Below are positions 34,687 to 45,085 of a stretch of 64,000 nt of DNA, one piece after another; the stretch's first letter is position 1; every line of letters starts with the position of its first letter. The stretch comes from Gnetum montanum. Its lineage: Eukaryota; Streptophyta; Gnetopsida; Gnetales; Gnetaceae. The notes beneath the pieces are model-generated. The model did no database searches. It was not told the origin of the DNA and worked only from the letters and a program-made list of their open reading frames with translations. A program made the translations under genes and the position numbers. The DNA lies in contig MNCI01007608.1 of the NCBI GenBank assembly GCA_015680685.1, positions 56,489-120,488 on the forward strand. The letters run 5' to 3'.

Positions 34687-35633
34687 TGATGAATCATGGT
34701 TTGTCAGGTGCTGATATCATACCCTTTTTAACTAGGTGCTGATATCAAACCCCTGTTATCTAGGTGCTAATATGGGACCCCTATTATCAAACCCCTATTA
34801 TTAGACCCCTGATATTTGATGAGTATTAATATCAGACCCTCGATATCAGGTACGCAATATCGTAGCCTAGCTAGCGATATCGAATACACGATATTGTGGT
34901 TCCTATGTGAGCCTATAAATACAAAATTGGATGCATGGGAAATTCATGGGAAGTTAATGTTAGAGTAGGATCTTTTTGTCAGTTTTTCCTCTCAACCCTT
35001 TCCCCAGTGCATGCCCGTAGTGTGATGATTATAGTTGTATGTAATCTTTATTCGAGTGTGACTTACTTGGACATGCATATGATTGGCAATAAAGATCAAG
35101 ATTACTTCATCATTGTAGCATTCACTTAATTTTAATTGTTATTTATTGCTTTTGTAATTAATATTTCTCTACCCTCATCTCCTACACCTATTAGTAAATG
35201 TGAAATGAGTACAACTTAATCATGAGCACTTAGGTGTGACTACTTGGTATCCCTATAGCATACCTAGGACATACGCTTGCTAATCCCAGTGGTAGTACAA
35301 GAGGTCCAAGATGTATATGGATGATTAAGGATAGATGCTCATCGTAATTAGGCTAGCTTAGACTCTCTTCACCCTTTTCCTCTTAGTTAAAACAAAGTTA
35401 CTTTCCATTTCCTCTAGGAGTAGCACTAGTCTAGGACCATATCATACACTTCACTCTAAAATAAACCATCATACATGATAAAGAAAATACTAGTCTAGGT
35501 GGGAAGACAAAAAAATGTAATCAACAAGTAACTATCTAGATACCACAACTAGCCCATCTACAGAGTTTGACCAGATCATGCGTGAACACTTGTATTCATA
35601 TGGTTGAGTGTAGGGGTACCTTGCCACTCATCA
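34687..35633 (+). repeat. 3' LTR of element E
   Basis: 947 bp, begins TGATGAATC and ends CCACTCATCA. U3 (about 34709-34870) holds repeats of the type AGGTGCTGATATCA-ACCCC and several GATAT/CGATATCG words. A TATAAATAC box lies at 34914-34922. It is homologous along its length to the LTRs of element F on the other strand. Confidence 0.9.
34914..34922 (+). promoter_or_regulatory. TATA box in the 3' LTR of element E
   Basis: TATAAATAC preceded by GTGAGCC. The motif is present in the 5' LTR of E (30284) and of F (52994-53001, minus), and is mutated in the 3' LTR of F. Confidence 0.6.
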
Positions 35634-35638
35634 ATGGT
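35634..35638. repeat. Target site duplication ATGGT, right (element E)
   Basis: Exact match to 30145-30149. Confidence 0.85.
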
Positions 35639-35694
35639 TGTATAGCCTTATTTATTTGAAGGTGTCTTTTGGAATTTTTTTATAATATACAAAG

Positions 35695-36700
35695 GTTGGA
35701 TGGGATCCAAAACATGATGTTAAGCTTGATGAGATACCTAAGTTGCGACTTGAAGTGGAAAATGGTCCACAAAGGCTATATCATAATGCCAATAAATGTG
35801 CTCTCTCATGTGCCAAGACTTCATGGGATATTCACTGTTCTAATTAATTTCTTTAGAAAAGAGTTGTAGCATTGGAAAAAGAAACCAAATGATACACTAA
35901 GGAGATCAAATATCCTAGGGATTGCGAGAAGTTTTTGGAGGCTCATGTAGCTGATAGAGACTTTTTATGTACGAAGGAGATAGAATGGTCTTGCCATCCA
36001 TGATAAGGTTGCCCTAGCTAGGATCCTTATCGAACAAAATATTTAGATGGACATATTGATACACAAGATTAAAGACTAGCAAGACTATTATGCTTGGGTC
36101 CTTAAGGCAAGAAAGTTGCAAAAGGATCATAAGCATAAGTACAAGGTTGAAAACGAAAGTTATTATAAGTGGTAGTAGGAGGAGGCTATAAAGAACCACA
36201 AGCTAGAGATGTTCATGTAGGGGATCAATGGATAGGAGGCCATCAATTTATTTAAAGGCTCTTTGGTTATGTCTGAATGCCCTACCCCTCATATTACTAT
36301 TGCTTCAAGGGAGGCAACCACTGCTACCCTTTTGCAAGAGTCACCATCATGGATAGATATCAAGAGGATGAACATCATGACTGATATGAACCTTGGAGCA
36401 TAATATTGGATGAACATTAATGAACAATAAATTCTTTGTTGTTAAAAGGTTGGTTTTCAAAGCTTTTCTCTAGAAGACCTCACACTAGAGCCTTCACAAG
36501 TTTGTGTTTTGTTTTAAGTTTTTATTTTAATATATTTTAGCTTATTTATAGTTTAGTTTTTGGTTATTTTGATTACCAACTAAGTTCTTATTTTATATTT
36601 TATTTTTTTTCTATTGTTGTGATGTAGGCACCAAGTGATGGCAATCCCTAGTGGCCATGATGAAGATGATGCTCCTCCTCCTCTAGCGGTTTTGCCTTAG
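35695..36700 (+). pseudogene. Multi-exon gene remnant, part downstream of element E
   Basis: After removal of element E, the intron that started at 30057 ends near 35694. The next exon (35695 to about 36499) is charged and helical: VGWDPKHDVKLDEIPKLRLE, RVVALEKETK, CEKFLEAHVADRDFLCTKEI, then after a frameshift LAIHDKVALARILIEQNI, DYYAWVLKARKLQKDHKHKY and CPTPHITIASREATTATLLQ. A GT-AG intron (36500-36627) follows, and a short last exon HQVMAIPSGHDEDDAPPPLA ends at TAG 36698-36700. I do not recognise the family. It probably completes the gene beginning before 30056. Confidence 0.45.
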
Positions 36701-37475
36701 TCCCACTAGTTTTATCATGTTTTTAATCATTTTTAGTTATGATGTTGATTATTATTATTTGTTATTTACTATTCATAGCCATTTGGAACTACGAGATAGT
36801 TTGTTGTTATTTATTTTAGTGTTGCGCAGTGTAACCATGGCTTTTAAACTTATCTATTTTTATTTATATCATCATGGTTATTAAAATTTTATTCTTGCTT
36901 GTTACACAGTGTGACTATGGCTATTAGGTTTGACACTTGGCTATAATATTTTTAATTTTTTCTATATGTTTTAGCACTTTTAGTTTAATGTATTTCATGT
37001 ATTCATGTTTTGTTCATGTTATAAGGCTACATTGGTTCACACAAGATTATAACAAAACAATTGGTAAAGCATGAACATTAGGCAATCAAGCAAAAAAATA
37101 GTAAAGAATATAATATAATGGTCATAGAAAAGATAAAGAAGAAAAAATTTCTAAATACATTGCTAGTTTAAGGCCTTGGTGGGCAATAGAAAAAATATTA
37201 TAAGGGTTTTGTGTTTTAAAATTTTTATAGATTTTAAAATTCTTATGGTGTTTTTATGTTTTAAAAGTTACAGCATAAAAGAAAAAGGTAAACCATAAAT
37301 AAGAATAAGTTCTAAACTATGTGCTAACATAAGGAAAAATATGGTAAAGAAAACTGATGTGAGTAAATAAAGTTTAAACTAGGCTAAGAAAGTAAAAGAA
37401 AAGGTTACATGGTTATTAGCATAGGGGTAAGCAAGTAGGAAACATACATCAATCATGCAACTGTTTCCTAATCTA
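36701..37475. other. AT-rich stretch without recognisable gene
   Basis: It holds two similar phrases (CAGTGTAACCATGGCT at 36827 and CAGTGTGACTATGGCT at 36907), then A-rich sequence. The 3' LTR of element C was expected here but was not found. Confidence 0.5.
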
Positions 37476-38300
37476 TTAAATAGTAGGAAAGGTGTAGGGT
37501 CTCCATTGCAAAATCTTGCACTCCTTATTTCCCTCGCTAACTACATTGAATAGGAGCTCTTCCCATGATGCATCCATGGTTTGATTGTTGTTAGTTTTTT
37601 CTTTATCTACTCTATTAGGCTTCTTGACATTGTTCTTAATAGTAGGAGTTTCTTCTTGAAACTCCACTTCATACCCTTACAATACATAAACATTGTTGAC
37701 CACCAAGGGAACCACACTATTGTCATCAATGATTATTTCACCTCCCTCATAAGGTAGAATGAATTTCTTAGTGTATGGATGAGGAAATAGCTCATAATTG
37801 AGCTAGCCAAGGCCTTCCTTGGATGAGGTTAAATCTCATTATCTCTTCCATCACCAAGAAGTTGGCTATTGTGGGGAATTGTTCCCCCACTATGAAGTCC
37901 AAAGAAATAGAGCCTTTTACAGTAATCCATGATCCATTAAAGAATTTCAAAGTAGACGTAGAAATATTTTGCATATGTTCCACTAGACCTAACCATCAAC
38001 AATGGTGTAGGATATAATGTTGGTTGTTTCTCCATCATCAATGTGCACCTTGTGCACTTTGTATTACCTAATGCTTACCTCATTGTCTTGCCATATTAGG
38101 GGTTGGTTTTGAATCCAATATGGCAAAAAACTAGTGTGGTTGACATTGTTTCTTCCCTATGTGAGGGTGGTACCATCACTACATGGATGGACTCTTTGTT
38201 GGTAGGGATATCACCATTAATGAAAATTGAAGTTAACATATTTACTAAGGCTTTGTGGTAAATAGAAGAATTCATCATGAAATCATATAGGCTCAACAAA
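37476..38300 (-). pseudogene. Decayed aspartic protease region of element C
   Basis: The minus-strand frames read MLSLYDFMMNSSIYHKALVN (38299 down), then STSTLKFFNGSWITVKGSIS, LDFIVGEQFPTIANFLVMEE and MRFNLIQGRPWLAQL with the LGRPW-type motif as QGRPW. ILPYEGGEIIIDDNSVVP and a Lys/Asn-rich tail ending about 37476 follow. The order and wording match element B (23283-24000). The active-site region is broken by frameshifts. Confidence 0.75.
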
Positions 38301-39120
38301 CTGTTCTTTTATTTTAAAGATTACTTCATCTATTCCATGGCATTGAGGAAGGCTTAGTCATTAGTAGTTAGTTTCTCATTCTTGTTGACTTTAGCTTACT
38401 CCATTTGACTCAATATGTGTACTTCATGTTTCAAGGCTTGTGGCTTAGACCCCTTTCCCTTCTCTTGTTGCTTGTGATCCTCTCTTGGTTGACTAGTTGA
38501 GGTATTTTGAGCATTAGAGCTCATTGGAATAGTTGAAATAAGTGTGGGCTTTGATGGACCCACCTCATTCCAAGCCTTCACCTACTTATTGTCTTTAACC
38601 TTGGGTTTTGGTGTAGACTTCTTACATTTCTTTCTAGGTGATTTCTTGTTGTTTGACTACAAATAAGTCATTGCATTGGCCACCACAAGAGAATGTTGGT
38701 TAGTTTGGAATGTATTTTTGATTGTGGTGGGAGGGGGTACTCTAATGATAAAGGATTCTTTGGAAATAACTAATGATGGTATAAGTACAACAAAATGGTT
38801 CCTTAAACTAGATAAGTTTGAAGGGCCCCTTTTGTTATGAGGAGGTACTCGAATCACAAATAGCTCCCTAGTAGATCTAGGGTTGTTGCTCATGTTCAAT
38901 GCCACTATCATGTATGGACTATAGTTTCATTCAATGGGTCTTTCTACACTTGCATTAATTGGTTTTTTCACCTAACTAGATTCAAGAAATCAAGCACTAG
39001 CTCTCTACTATCTATAATGTTTTGCAAGTTATCCTTTAGTGCTAAACAAAAATCAGTGTCATGGCCTAGCAACTAGTGATAGTGACAAAATTGATCAAGT
39101 TTGAAGTACTTAGATACCAG
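38301..39120 (-). pseudogene. Gag zinc motif and linker of element C
   Basis: At about 39100-39010 the minus strand reads FCHYH, a stop, then LLGHDTDFCLALKDNLQNII, which keeps the C-x2-H...GH-x4-C metal-binding residues of the Tat gag that are lost in B. The linker (38911-38657) has the FVIRVPP-type motif three times: RELFVIRVPPHNK, NHFVVLIPS and ESFIIRVPPP. A Lys/Gln-rich segment with KQQEKGKGSKPQ lies at 38581-38396. Confidence 0.7.
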
Positions 39121-40130
39121 TGGATCATCCTTGCTTGCTTGAGTAGGATCTTTAGCAATTTCTCATAATCAATCATGCCCCTTATAAAAATTCTTAGTCA
39201 TCTATTTATATTGGATCTTGTCACTCTTGAACAACTGGTTAAGGAGCTCAAATGGCTTTAATGGTAGCTTAGTATACTTCAACTAATCCTTCCTCACAAA
39301 GTTAGGCCTTGTATGATTTGATGTAGAGGTGGTTAATGTTGATGGTTGTTTGGTTGTGGTAGGGACCTTGGGTTGAATCATTTTGGACCCTTATGTAGTC
39401 TTGCTCACTTTGGCCACAATGGCCATAGTTACATGGTTTTGTTTCCCTTTTTCCTCATTCTTCCATGTATGTTAATTTTTGTATACTACATAGGTGGGGT
39501 CATGGCTAGTCTCAGTAGCATCCTCTATGTTCTTACTCTACAAGAAATCTTGACTAAGGGACTATGGATCCAAATAGTATAGTTTAGATTTGATGGAATA
39601 GTTAACCATCCTCTTAAAGTTGGCCAGAAGGTGATTTTCAACTATAGGTTCAGGAATCTTATTAAGCAGAGCATTCCATCATTGGATGAACTTCTAAATA
39701 GGTTCAAGAGGTCCATGTTTTATTTTCATCAATTGATCTAGGGTGGTATTTGGTTTCAAGTTATAAATGATTCACAAATTATGAAATCAAGTCTTCTAGT
39801 AAGGTGATAGATCCTCTAAGCAATGCATGGTACCAGTCTAAGGCTTTCCTTGTAAAAGACATAGGGAATAGTTGCATGATTGTGTGAGGCCAAGCCTATA
39901 GAAAGAGGTATTAGGAATGAAAGGTGGTGAGTAATGCATTGGGATCATCTTCATCATTGTATTTAGTGAATTGCAATATAGGAATGTTGGAGGGAAGAGT
40001 AATTTATGTGATGGTTGGACTAATAGGATCATCTTGATAAAATTCCATTATTTTAACCATTTTTGAAGTTGAAGCTTAGCTCACATAGCTCTTCTATGAG
40101 GTTTTGGATCATTTGGAAGGCCCGGTCCAA
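39121..40130 (-). pseudogene. Decayed gag core of element C
   Basis: The minus strand from about 40120 reads RAFQMIQNLIEELCELSF, IMEFYQDDPISPTIT, ILQFTKYNDEDDPNALLTTF and MSFTRKALDWYHALLRGSIT. This aligns with B (F-LIQSLMKEINRL, VVDFYRDDPIIP, QFTKYNGEGYLNPH, KALD-YRILPKASI). C keeps the Trp of DWY. The N-terminal part found in B is absent, and the leader repeats begin directly upstream. The remainder to 39121 is strongly decayed. Confidence 0.75.
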
Positions 40131-40139
40131 ACCTTGGGG

Positions 40140-40620
40140 CAAGAAATATGCTGGTAGTAGGAACAGAGAGGCAAGTTTGGCTTATCTTGCCAAAAATACA
40201 CTAGGATATTTCTCCTATGGAAAAATACGTTGGATATTAGTGTGGTGATGATAAATGTAGTGGTTTATCAAAAATACAATGCATATTTTGGGAAAAGTAT
40301 ATAGGCTTTGTGGAAGCAAGTGTGTTGGTTTTGCTAAGAAACATAAACTGGTCTTAAAAACTACATGGGCTTGAAGGAAAAGCCCAAAAGAAAATTTGTT
40401 ATGGTTTCAAGTGGGTGATGATTATAAAAGATACATTGGCCTTTGAAAAATCCAAAGGCCAACTTTTGAAAAATAAATATTTGCAAGTTGCACTAAAAAA
40501 TACATTGGCTTTAAAAATTTCAGTAATTGTTGTGAAATTTATAGCAACACCCAAACTGACTGCAAAATTACACTGGGTATAAACTACAATAGAATGGGTG
40601 GTTGTGTTGGTTTCTAGCAA
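40140..40620. repeat. Leader repeat of element C, TACACTGG-type motif
   Basis: Variants of AAAATACACTGG or AAATACATTGGCTT recur at about 40195, 40227, 40269, 40360, 40430, 40500 and 40568. The same landmark is in the 185 bp array near element A and in the A and C LTRs (9300-9480, 41430-41520). Confidence 0.6.
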
Positions 40621-40707
40621 AATTTCAATATCAATTTGAAAAGTTTTAAGCTATAAAAATTTGTTTTAGATAGGGTAGAACACGATTGGGCAAAGAACAT
40701 GGGTGGA

Positions 40708-40725
40708 GGCCCTCCTAATGCTAGA
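40708..40725 (-). other. PBS-like site of element C
   Basis: The minus strand reads TCTAGCATTAGGAGGGCC just after the LTR end, similar to the PBS of B (TGGTGCTAGAAGGAGGGCC). The first bases are mutated. Confidence 0.45.
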
Positions 40726-40728
40726 AAA

Positions 40729-41857
40729 TATAATGCTTGAAACATTCAATACTAGAAAACCAAACATTCCAAGTGGAATAGTTTAACTTTGAATCCTAAG
40801 AATCTCCATGAAGAGGATCTGAAGCATCCTAGATAGTCTTGTTGATCATCCACAAAATTATAATTTTTAAATAGGGCAATGAACAAAATTGTAGATCTAG
40901 CAACAAAGAAATTAAAAATAATCTTTCATAAAATGAATGAACTAAAAATTTTATTAAAAATAATAAAAATTGTTACAAATACAAAGTTCAAATTGTTGCA
41001 AGTTTTAAAAATTCTAGAATTCCCAAAGAGCTAGAAGTAAGATGTTTTAAGCCTAATGAAACTAGCAAAGTGTGTCTTGCAATCAACTTCATGATCTGGA
41101 CGCTCTAATGTTGTGCTATCAAAAACTCTTTTCTCTTTCTTTGGTACTAGATCTACCTTGGTGGGTGTTTAAAATAGTTGTTGGGTTTTTGGACTTTTTG
41201 ATGCTCTGCAATGCTTTGGGAGTCTCTATGCTCGACCAAATGTAGATTTTTCCAAAATGTCTTTTCAGTGTGTTCAAATTTTATTTAAATAGGCCACTAG
41301 TATCCAATTTGATGCTGCAAATCTTCTACCATGATTTCTGCCAAATTATTGTAATTTACATGTGGCTGGCCATCCATTCTAGCATATTTTTCCATTTATA
41401 GTAAGTTTGATGCACAAAAGCCATAAACAATACACTAGGTGCTATAAAAGGTATGTTGGCTTTAAAAAATACACTACCTTCACAAAAGCTACATTAGCTT
41501 CATCAAAACTTCAATGGCCTTGTTGTGAAAATTAAAGCCCAACAATTCCTATGTTGGTTGTAGGTGGTTCTAACATATTTTTTGCTTTGACCAATATAAA
41601 ACCCATGAAAAGCCCAAATTTGGTAAGTCCCAAGGCATTTTTAGCCTTCCCAACCCCAAATACATATATGACATAACTTTTTGCATTTGGGAAGTGAGGC
41701 AATAACAAATTATGAGATATTTTTTAGCCTCAAAAAGTTAAAGTATGTGAGATTGCAGCCTATAAACTAAAAACTTTACATTTTATAATGAAATCTTGCA
41801 TCAAATTTAATGGTGAAGGTAATGAACTTCAACTTGAATTTTCTTAGTGATGTTTTA
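40729..41857 (-). repeat. 5' LTR of element C
   Basis: 1129 bp, homologous end to end to the 3' LTR of A (8528-9752). The ends are TAAAACATCAC and TATAATGC, with one transition in each terminal dinucleotide. Confidence 0.8.
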
Positions 41858-41989
41858 GATATAGTATATATCTCATCGTAGTATAAAAAAGCTAATGAAA
41901 TGTAAAATGCTACTAGAATAACACATGTTTGGTCTCAAAAAATTTATAGGTTCAATGCTATGATTTGGCTACATGCAGTAACACTTTAG

Positions 41990-43380
41990 AAAGTTTCTAC
42001 AGGATTTGGAATTAATGTCCTTCTAGATTAGGCAAAACATAGGTGCCATTTTGCAGAGATTGAACTACCAAAAAATGATCTTACTAATTAGGAGATAACT
42101 TCTCTCAAGTTCAGAAAATGATAACTAACTAGGTTATCCTTATGAGTCTCTTTGATTCTAATAATGTCCAAAGTGACAACACTAAATATCTACATGATAT
42201 TCACATAGATGTTGAAGAGTATCTTACCATTATTCTTCAAGAAGATCCAACTTAATACATCACATGATATTTTTGTCCTAATATGAATGCCAATCATGGA
42301 GAGCAACACAAAGAGATGAGATGTAGATCTTAGCTTATAAGATTAGCTCATAATCATATGTTAGAAAGTATGAAGTACAATTAGTGATTGCATGAAAAGT
42401 GATAAGGTATACTTGAAGAACATGGGATAATTGTATGTGGCAATTGAGTTGAGTTTTATTAACCATGGTATGAAGGAAACAAATAAGAGTTTTATTAGTG
42501 GATTCAAGACTAGGAATAATAGTGTGATAAAAATGATGGGGTGGTGTGATACATAGACTAGAAATCAACAACCTTATTACTTTTAAACTAAGGTCCTTTT
42601 TTAGTTACATTTTAGAGAGGTATATTAAAGCGAGTTATTATGTGATCAAGGATAAAACAACAAATGAAGCAGGACTTAATGGAATAGAAAGGAACAACCT
42701 TAACCCACTTCGTGAAGTATTTAAAAAGTAAAAATGAATTGATTCCTAATAAATGAAGGAGGGATGATAGCACCAATAAAGTCTAAATCCCATTTTTGAA
42801 AAGGTCATGTGATTTGAGACATGTTAAGCTCCTATGAATGAAGATAGATAAGTGTTGCATGCCTTTTGCATGTATTTAATGTCTTCACTAGATTATGAGC
42901 ATCTTTAGCTAAGGTTGGTCACTAATAGTCTAAAGAATTGATACAAGCTATTAAGAAGCATGATTCTAAGTGTCTACCAAAACTTAAAAGGTGAATTTTA
43001 TCAAGGACTATCTTAGAGTTAATAGAACTATGATAATGTAAAAGAATACATATAGAACAAACTTGACATAGGATATCAAGATTCACTACTCAAAAGTGTC
43101 AACTATGTTTTTGTAAAGCATCCTTTTAAGTAGGTGTGAAGTGACTAAGATATTTTCTAGTAGTAAGATAATGAAGAAGATTAGTGTATGGATTATTATC
43201 ATCATTTATGTTCATAGCACTTATTGAGATATTAGATGATTGTGTAATAGGTATTAGGAAACTTAATTTCATGAGTTGACCTTGTATGGATAAAGGATCA
43301 CCTTAAATTGCAAATGTTACTAAGGTATCTACTAGCATGATTTTAGAGTGTATAATATGATTCAAATTATATATAAAAAA
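41990..43380 (-). pseudogene. Decayed integrase of Tat-type element D
   Basis: The minus strand at about 42830-42560 reads HDLFKNGI, a stop, TLLVLSSLLHLLGINSFLLF, KYFTKWVKVVPFYSIKSCFI, DHIITRFNIPL and TKKGP-FKSNKVVDF. This corresponds to the integrase core: WGIDLIGP-------H-FILV, YFTKWVEAVPL, DFI---II-RFGIP---T-D-G--F-S. Catalytic Asp residues are lost (the WGID box ends in a stop; TDQG is TKKG). Below 42500 the C-terminal part is barely recognisable. The exact ends are uncertain. Confidence 0.65.
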
Positions 43381-43384
43381 GAAA

Positions 43385-43690
43385 CTAATAATTTCCTTGG
43401 TCATTTCTAGATAAAAAGCTAAGTGAGAAGCCTTATAATCATATTCCTCATTAACTTGATTTATGATGAGTTAAGAGTCACCATAAATAGTAATAGTCTT
43501 AATCCAATTTTTCAAAGCTAGTAAGAGATCTTGTATTATATCCTCTTATAAAAATATGTTATTAGTGCATGGAAAATCAAGCTTATAAGCCCAATAAAGG
43601 ACTTTTTTTATAAAAAGTATTAGGACACTAGTTGTACTAGACCTAATGAAAGGGTATGCTCCATCAAAGTAAAGGACAACACCTAAACTA
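43385..43690 (-). pseudogene. Archaeal-type second RNase H of element D
   Basis: The minus strand reads GVVLYFDGAYPFIRSSTTS, LDFPCTNNIFL-EDIIQDL, ITIYGDS-LIINQVNEEYD and YKASHLAFYLEMTKEII. These match the Tat second RNase H: YFDGA, FPCTNN-AEYEALI-GL, GDSQL-INQVNGEY. A stop replaces the Gln of GDSQL. Together with the RT above it places D in the Tat branch, separate from the chromovirus-like copy at 4-7 kb. Confidence 0.8.
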
Positions 43691-45085
43691 TTTTTTTTTG
43701 TGTATAAACTATAAAAAACATTAGTTTATTCAAGAAAAAAGATAAGATTAGCTATGGCTTGATCTTTAATGAAGTGTTGGATAGAAAACAAAGGTCACAC
43801 TAAATAAGGAAGGTATTTTAACAAGCTAATTGGTGATTATTCAAAGGCTTATTAGCAATAACTTTAAGAATTTTTTCTTTCTAGATAAAAAATACCTTAG
43901 CTTTAATAAGGTGATGCTTCCAATTTTTTAAGAGTAAAGACAAGACATAGATAATATTTTTCGATGTTAGAGTACCTAGTCTCACAATTTGAGAAAGGAT
44001 AAGATATGTAATATATGAAAAGATCAACTCCATCCTCTTGCCTTTGAGAAACTATGATGGATATAGAATTTTTAGATTTAGAAATGTAGAGGTAAAAATG
44101 TTGATCAAATTATGGAGGATGTAGAAAATGCAAGGTAGCCAAAACTACTTTGATGGAATCAAAGGAATTTTGATACTCTTCATCCTAGATGAAAGAGGTA
44201 GATTTATGAAGCAAGTGAGTTAAGAAATGAAGATAATTAGTGAGGTTAGAAATGAAGCAATGAATCAATTAAAGATAAACTTGTAGGAAATTCATATCTC
44301 GAATATTTCTAGTGGTGCAAAATCTAGGATAGGTTTAAGCTTATCAAGGTTAATGCTATACCATCTTGAGATACAAGATAACCTAATATCCTACCATGAC
44401 AACATCAAAGGTGAATTTCTTGGGATTAAGACATAGGTTAAACTTATCATAGAAATGTAAAAATTAATCTAAGTCAAAATCATGATTAGCTACTGGGGTA
44501 GATTTGATGGTCAAATTGTCAACATAATTGTTATCTATTTTGAACATCATGTCATTGAAGGTCAAATTCATAGCTCATTGATAAGTGGCTTCCATATTCT
44601 TTAATTGAAAGGGAATTTTAGTGTAATAAAATGTTCTCAAATGAGTCATAAAAGTGATATATTAACAATGCTTTAGATTTATCTATATTAGATTATAACT
44701 AAGAAACCCATCCATAAGAAGAGTATGGCTAGGAATGGAATCTATGAGTTGATCAATCTTTGTTAAAAAAATCATCTTAAGAGGGACCTTGTTAAAGCTT
44801 AAAAAATCAATATATGTATATGAATGCCAACATTCTTTTTTGGAACCACAACCATGTTAAAAATTCAATTAGAATAGTCAACTAAATGAATGAATCTAGC
44901 ATTGTAGAGTTTAGTGATTTCTTCTTTTATAGCAAAAGCTATAACTAGATGAATTTTTATAACCTTCTATTTAATAGTTTTAAAATATTCTTTAAAAATG
45001 TTATTATGGTATACCAACTTTGGATCTAGGATAGAAATATCATTATATCCCCAAGAGTAAGCAATTAAATGCTTTTGTGAAGTTG
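43691..45085 (-). pseudogene. Decayed RT and first RNase H of element D
   Basis: The minus strand from 45080 down reads GYNDISILDPKLVYHNNIF, EEITKLYNARFIHLVDYSNW, VVVPKKNVGIHIHIDF, FNKVPLKMIFLTKIDQLIDS, THLRTFYYTKIPFQLKNMEA, NDMMFKIDNNYVDNLTIKS, LCLNPKKFTFDVVMVGY. The order is that of Ty3/Gypsy RT; the catalytic YVDD is YVDN and PFGLKNA is PFQLKNM. RNase H remnants follow at about 44200-43750 (DEEYQNSFDSIKVVLATLHF, NCETRYSNIEKYYLCLVFTL). Confidence 0.8.

Larger units (their letters stand above)
30150..35633 (+). mobile_element. LTR element E, gag-bearing, no pol seen (family E/F/G)
   Basis: Bounded by LTRs with TGATGA...TCATCA ends and a perfect ATGGT duplication. The 5' LTR is cut by an 830-base run of N (30444-31273) that hides its second half, the PBS and the gag start. 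Gag follows (31274-32651), then about 2 kb with no protease, RT or integrase motif, a PPT and the 3' LTR. Internal sequence is homologous to element F over its whole visible length and to element G in gag. Confidence 0.85.
37476..41857 (-). mobile_element. Tat-type element C, 5' LTR plus gag-protease, 3' end missing
   Basis: On the minus strand: LTR (41857 to 40729), PBS-like sequence (40725-40708), leader with TACACTGG repeats, gag (about 40130 to 38890), linker and protease (to 37476). Gag and protease match element B; the LTR matches element A. No pol and no 3' LTR are seen below 37476. The 5 bases above the LTR are GATAT on the plus strand, but no partner was found. Confidence 0.75.
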
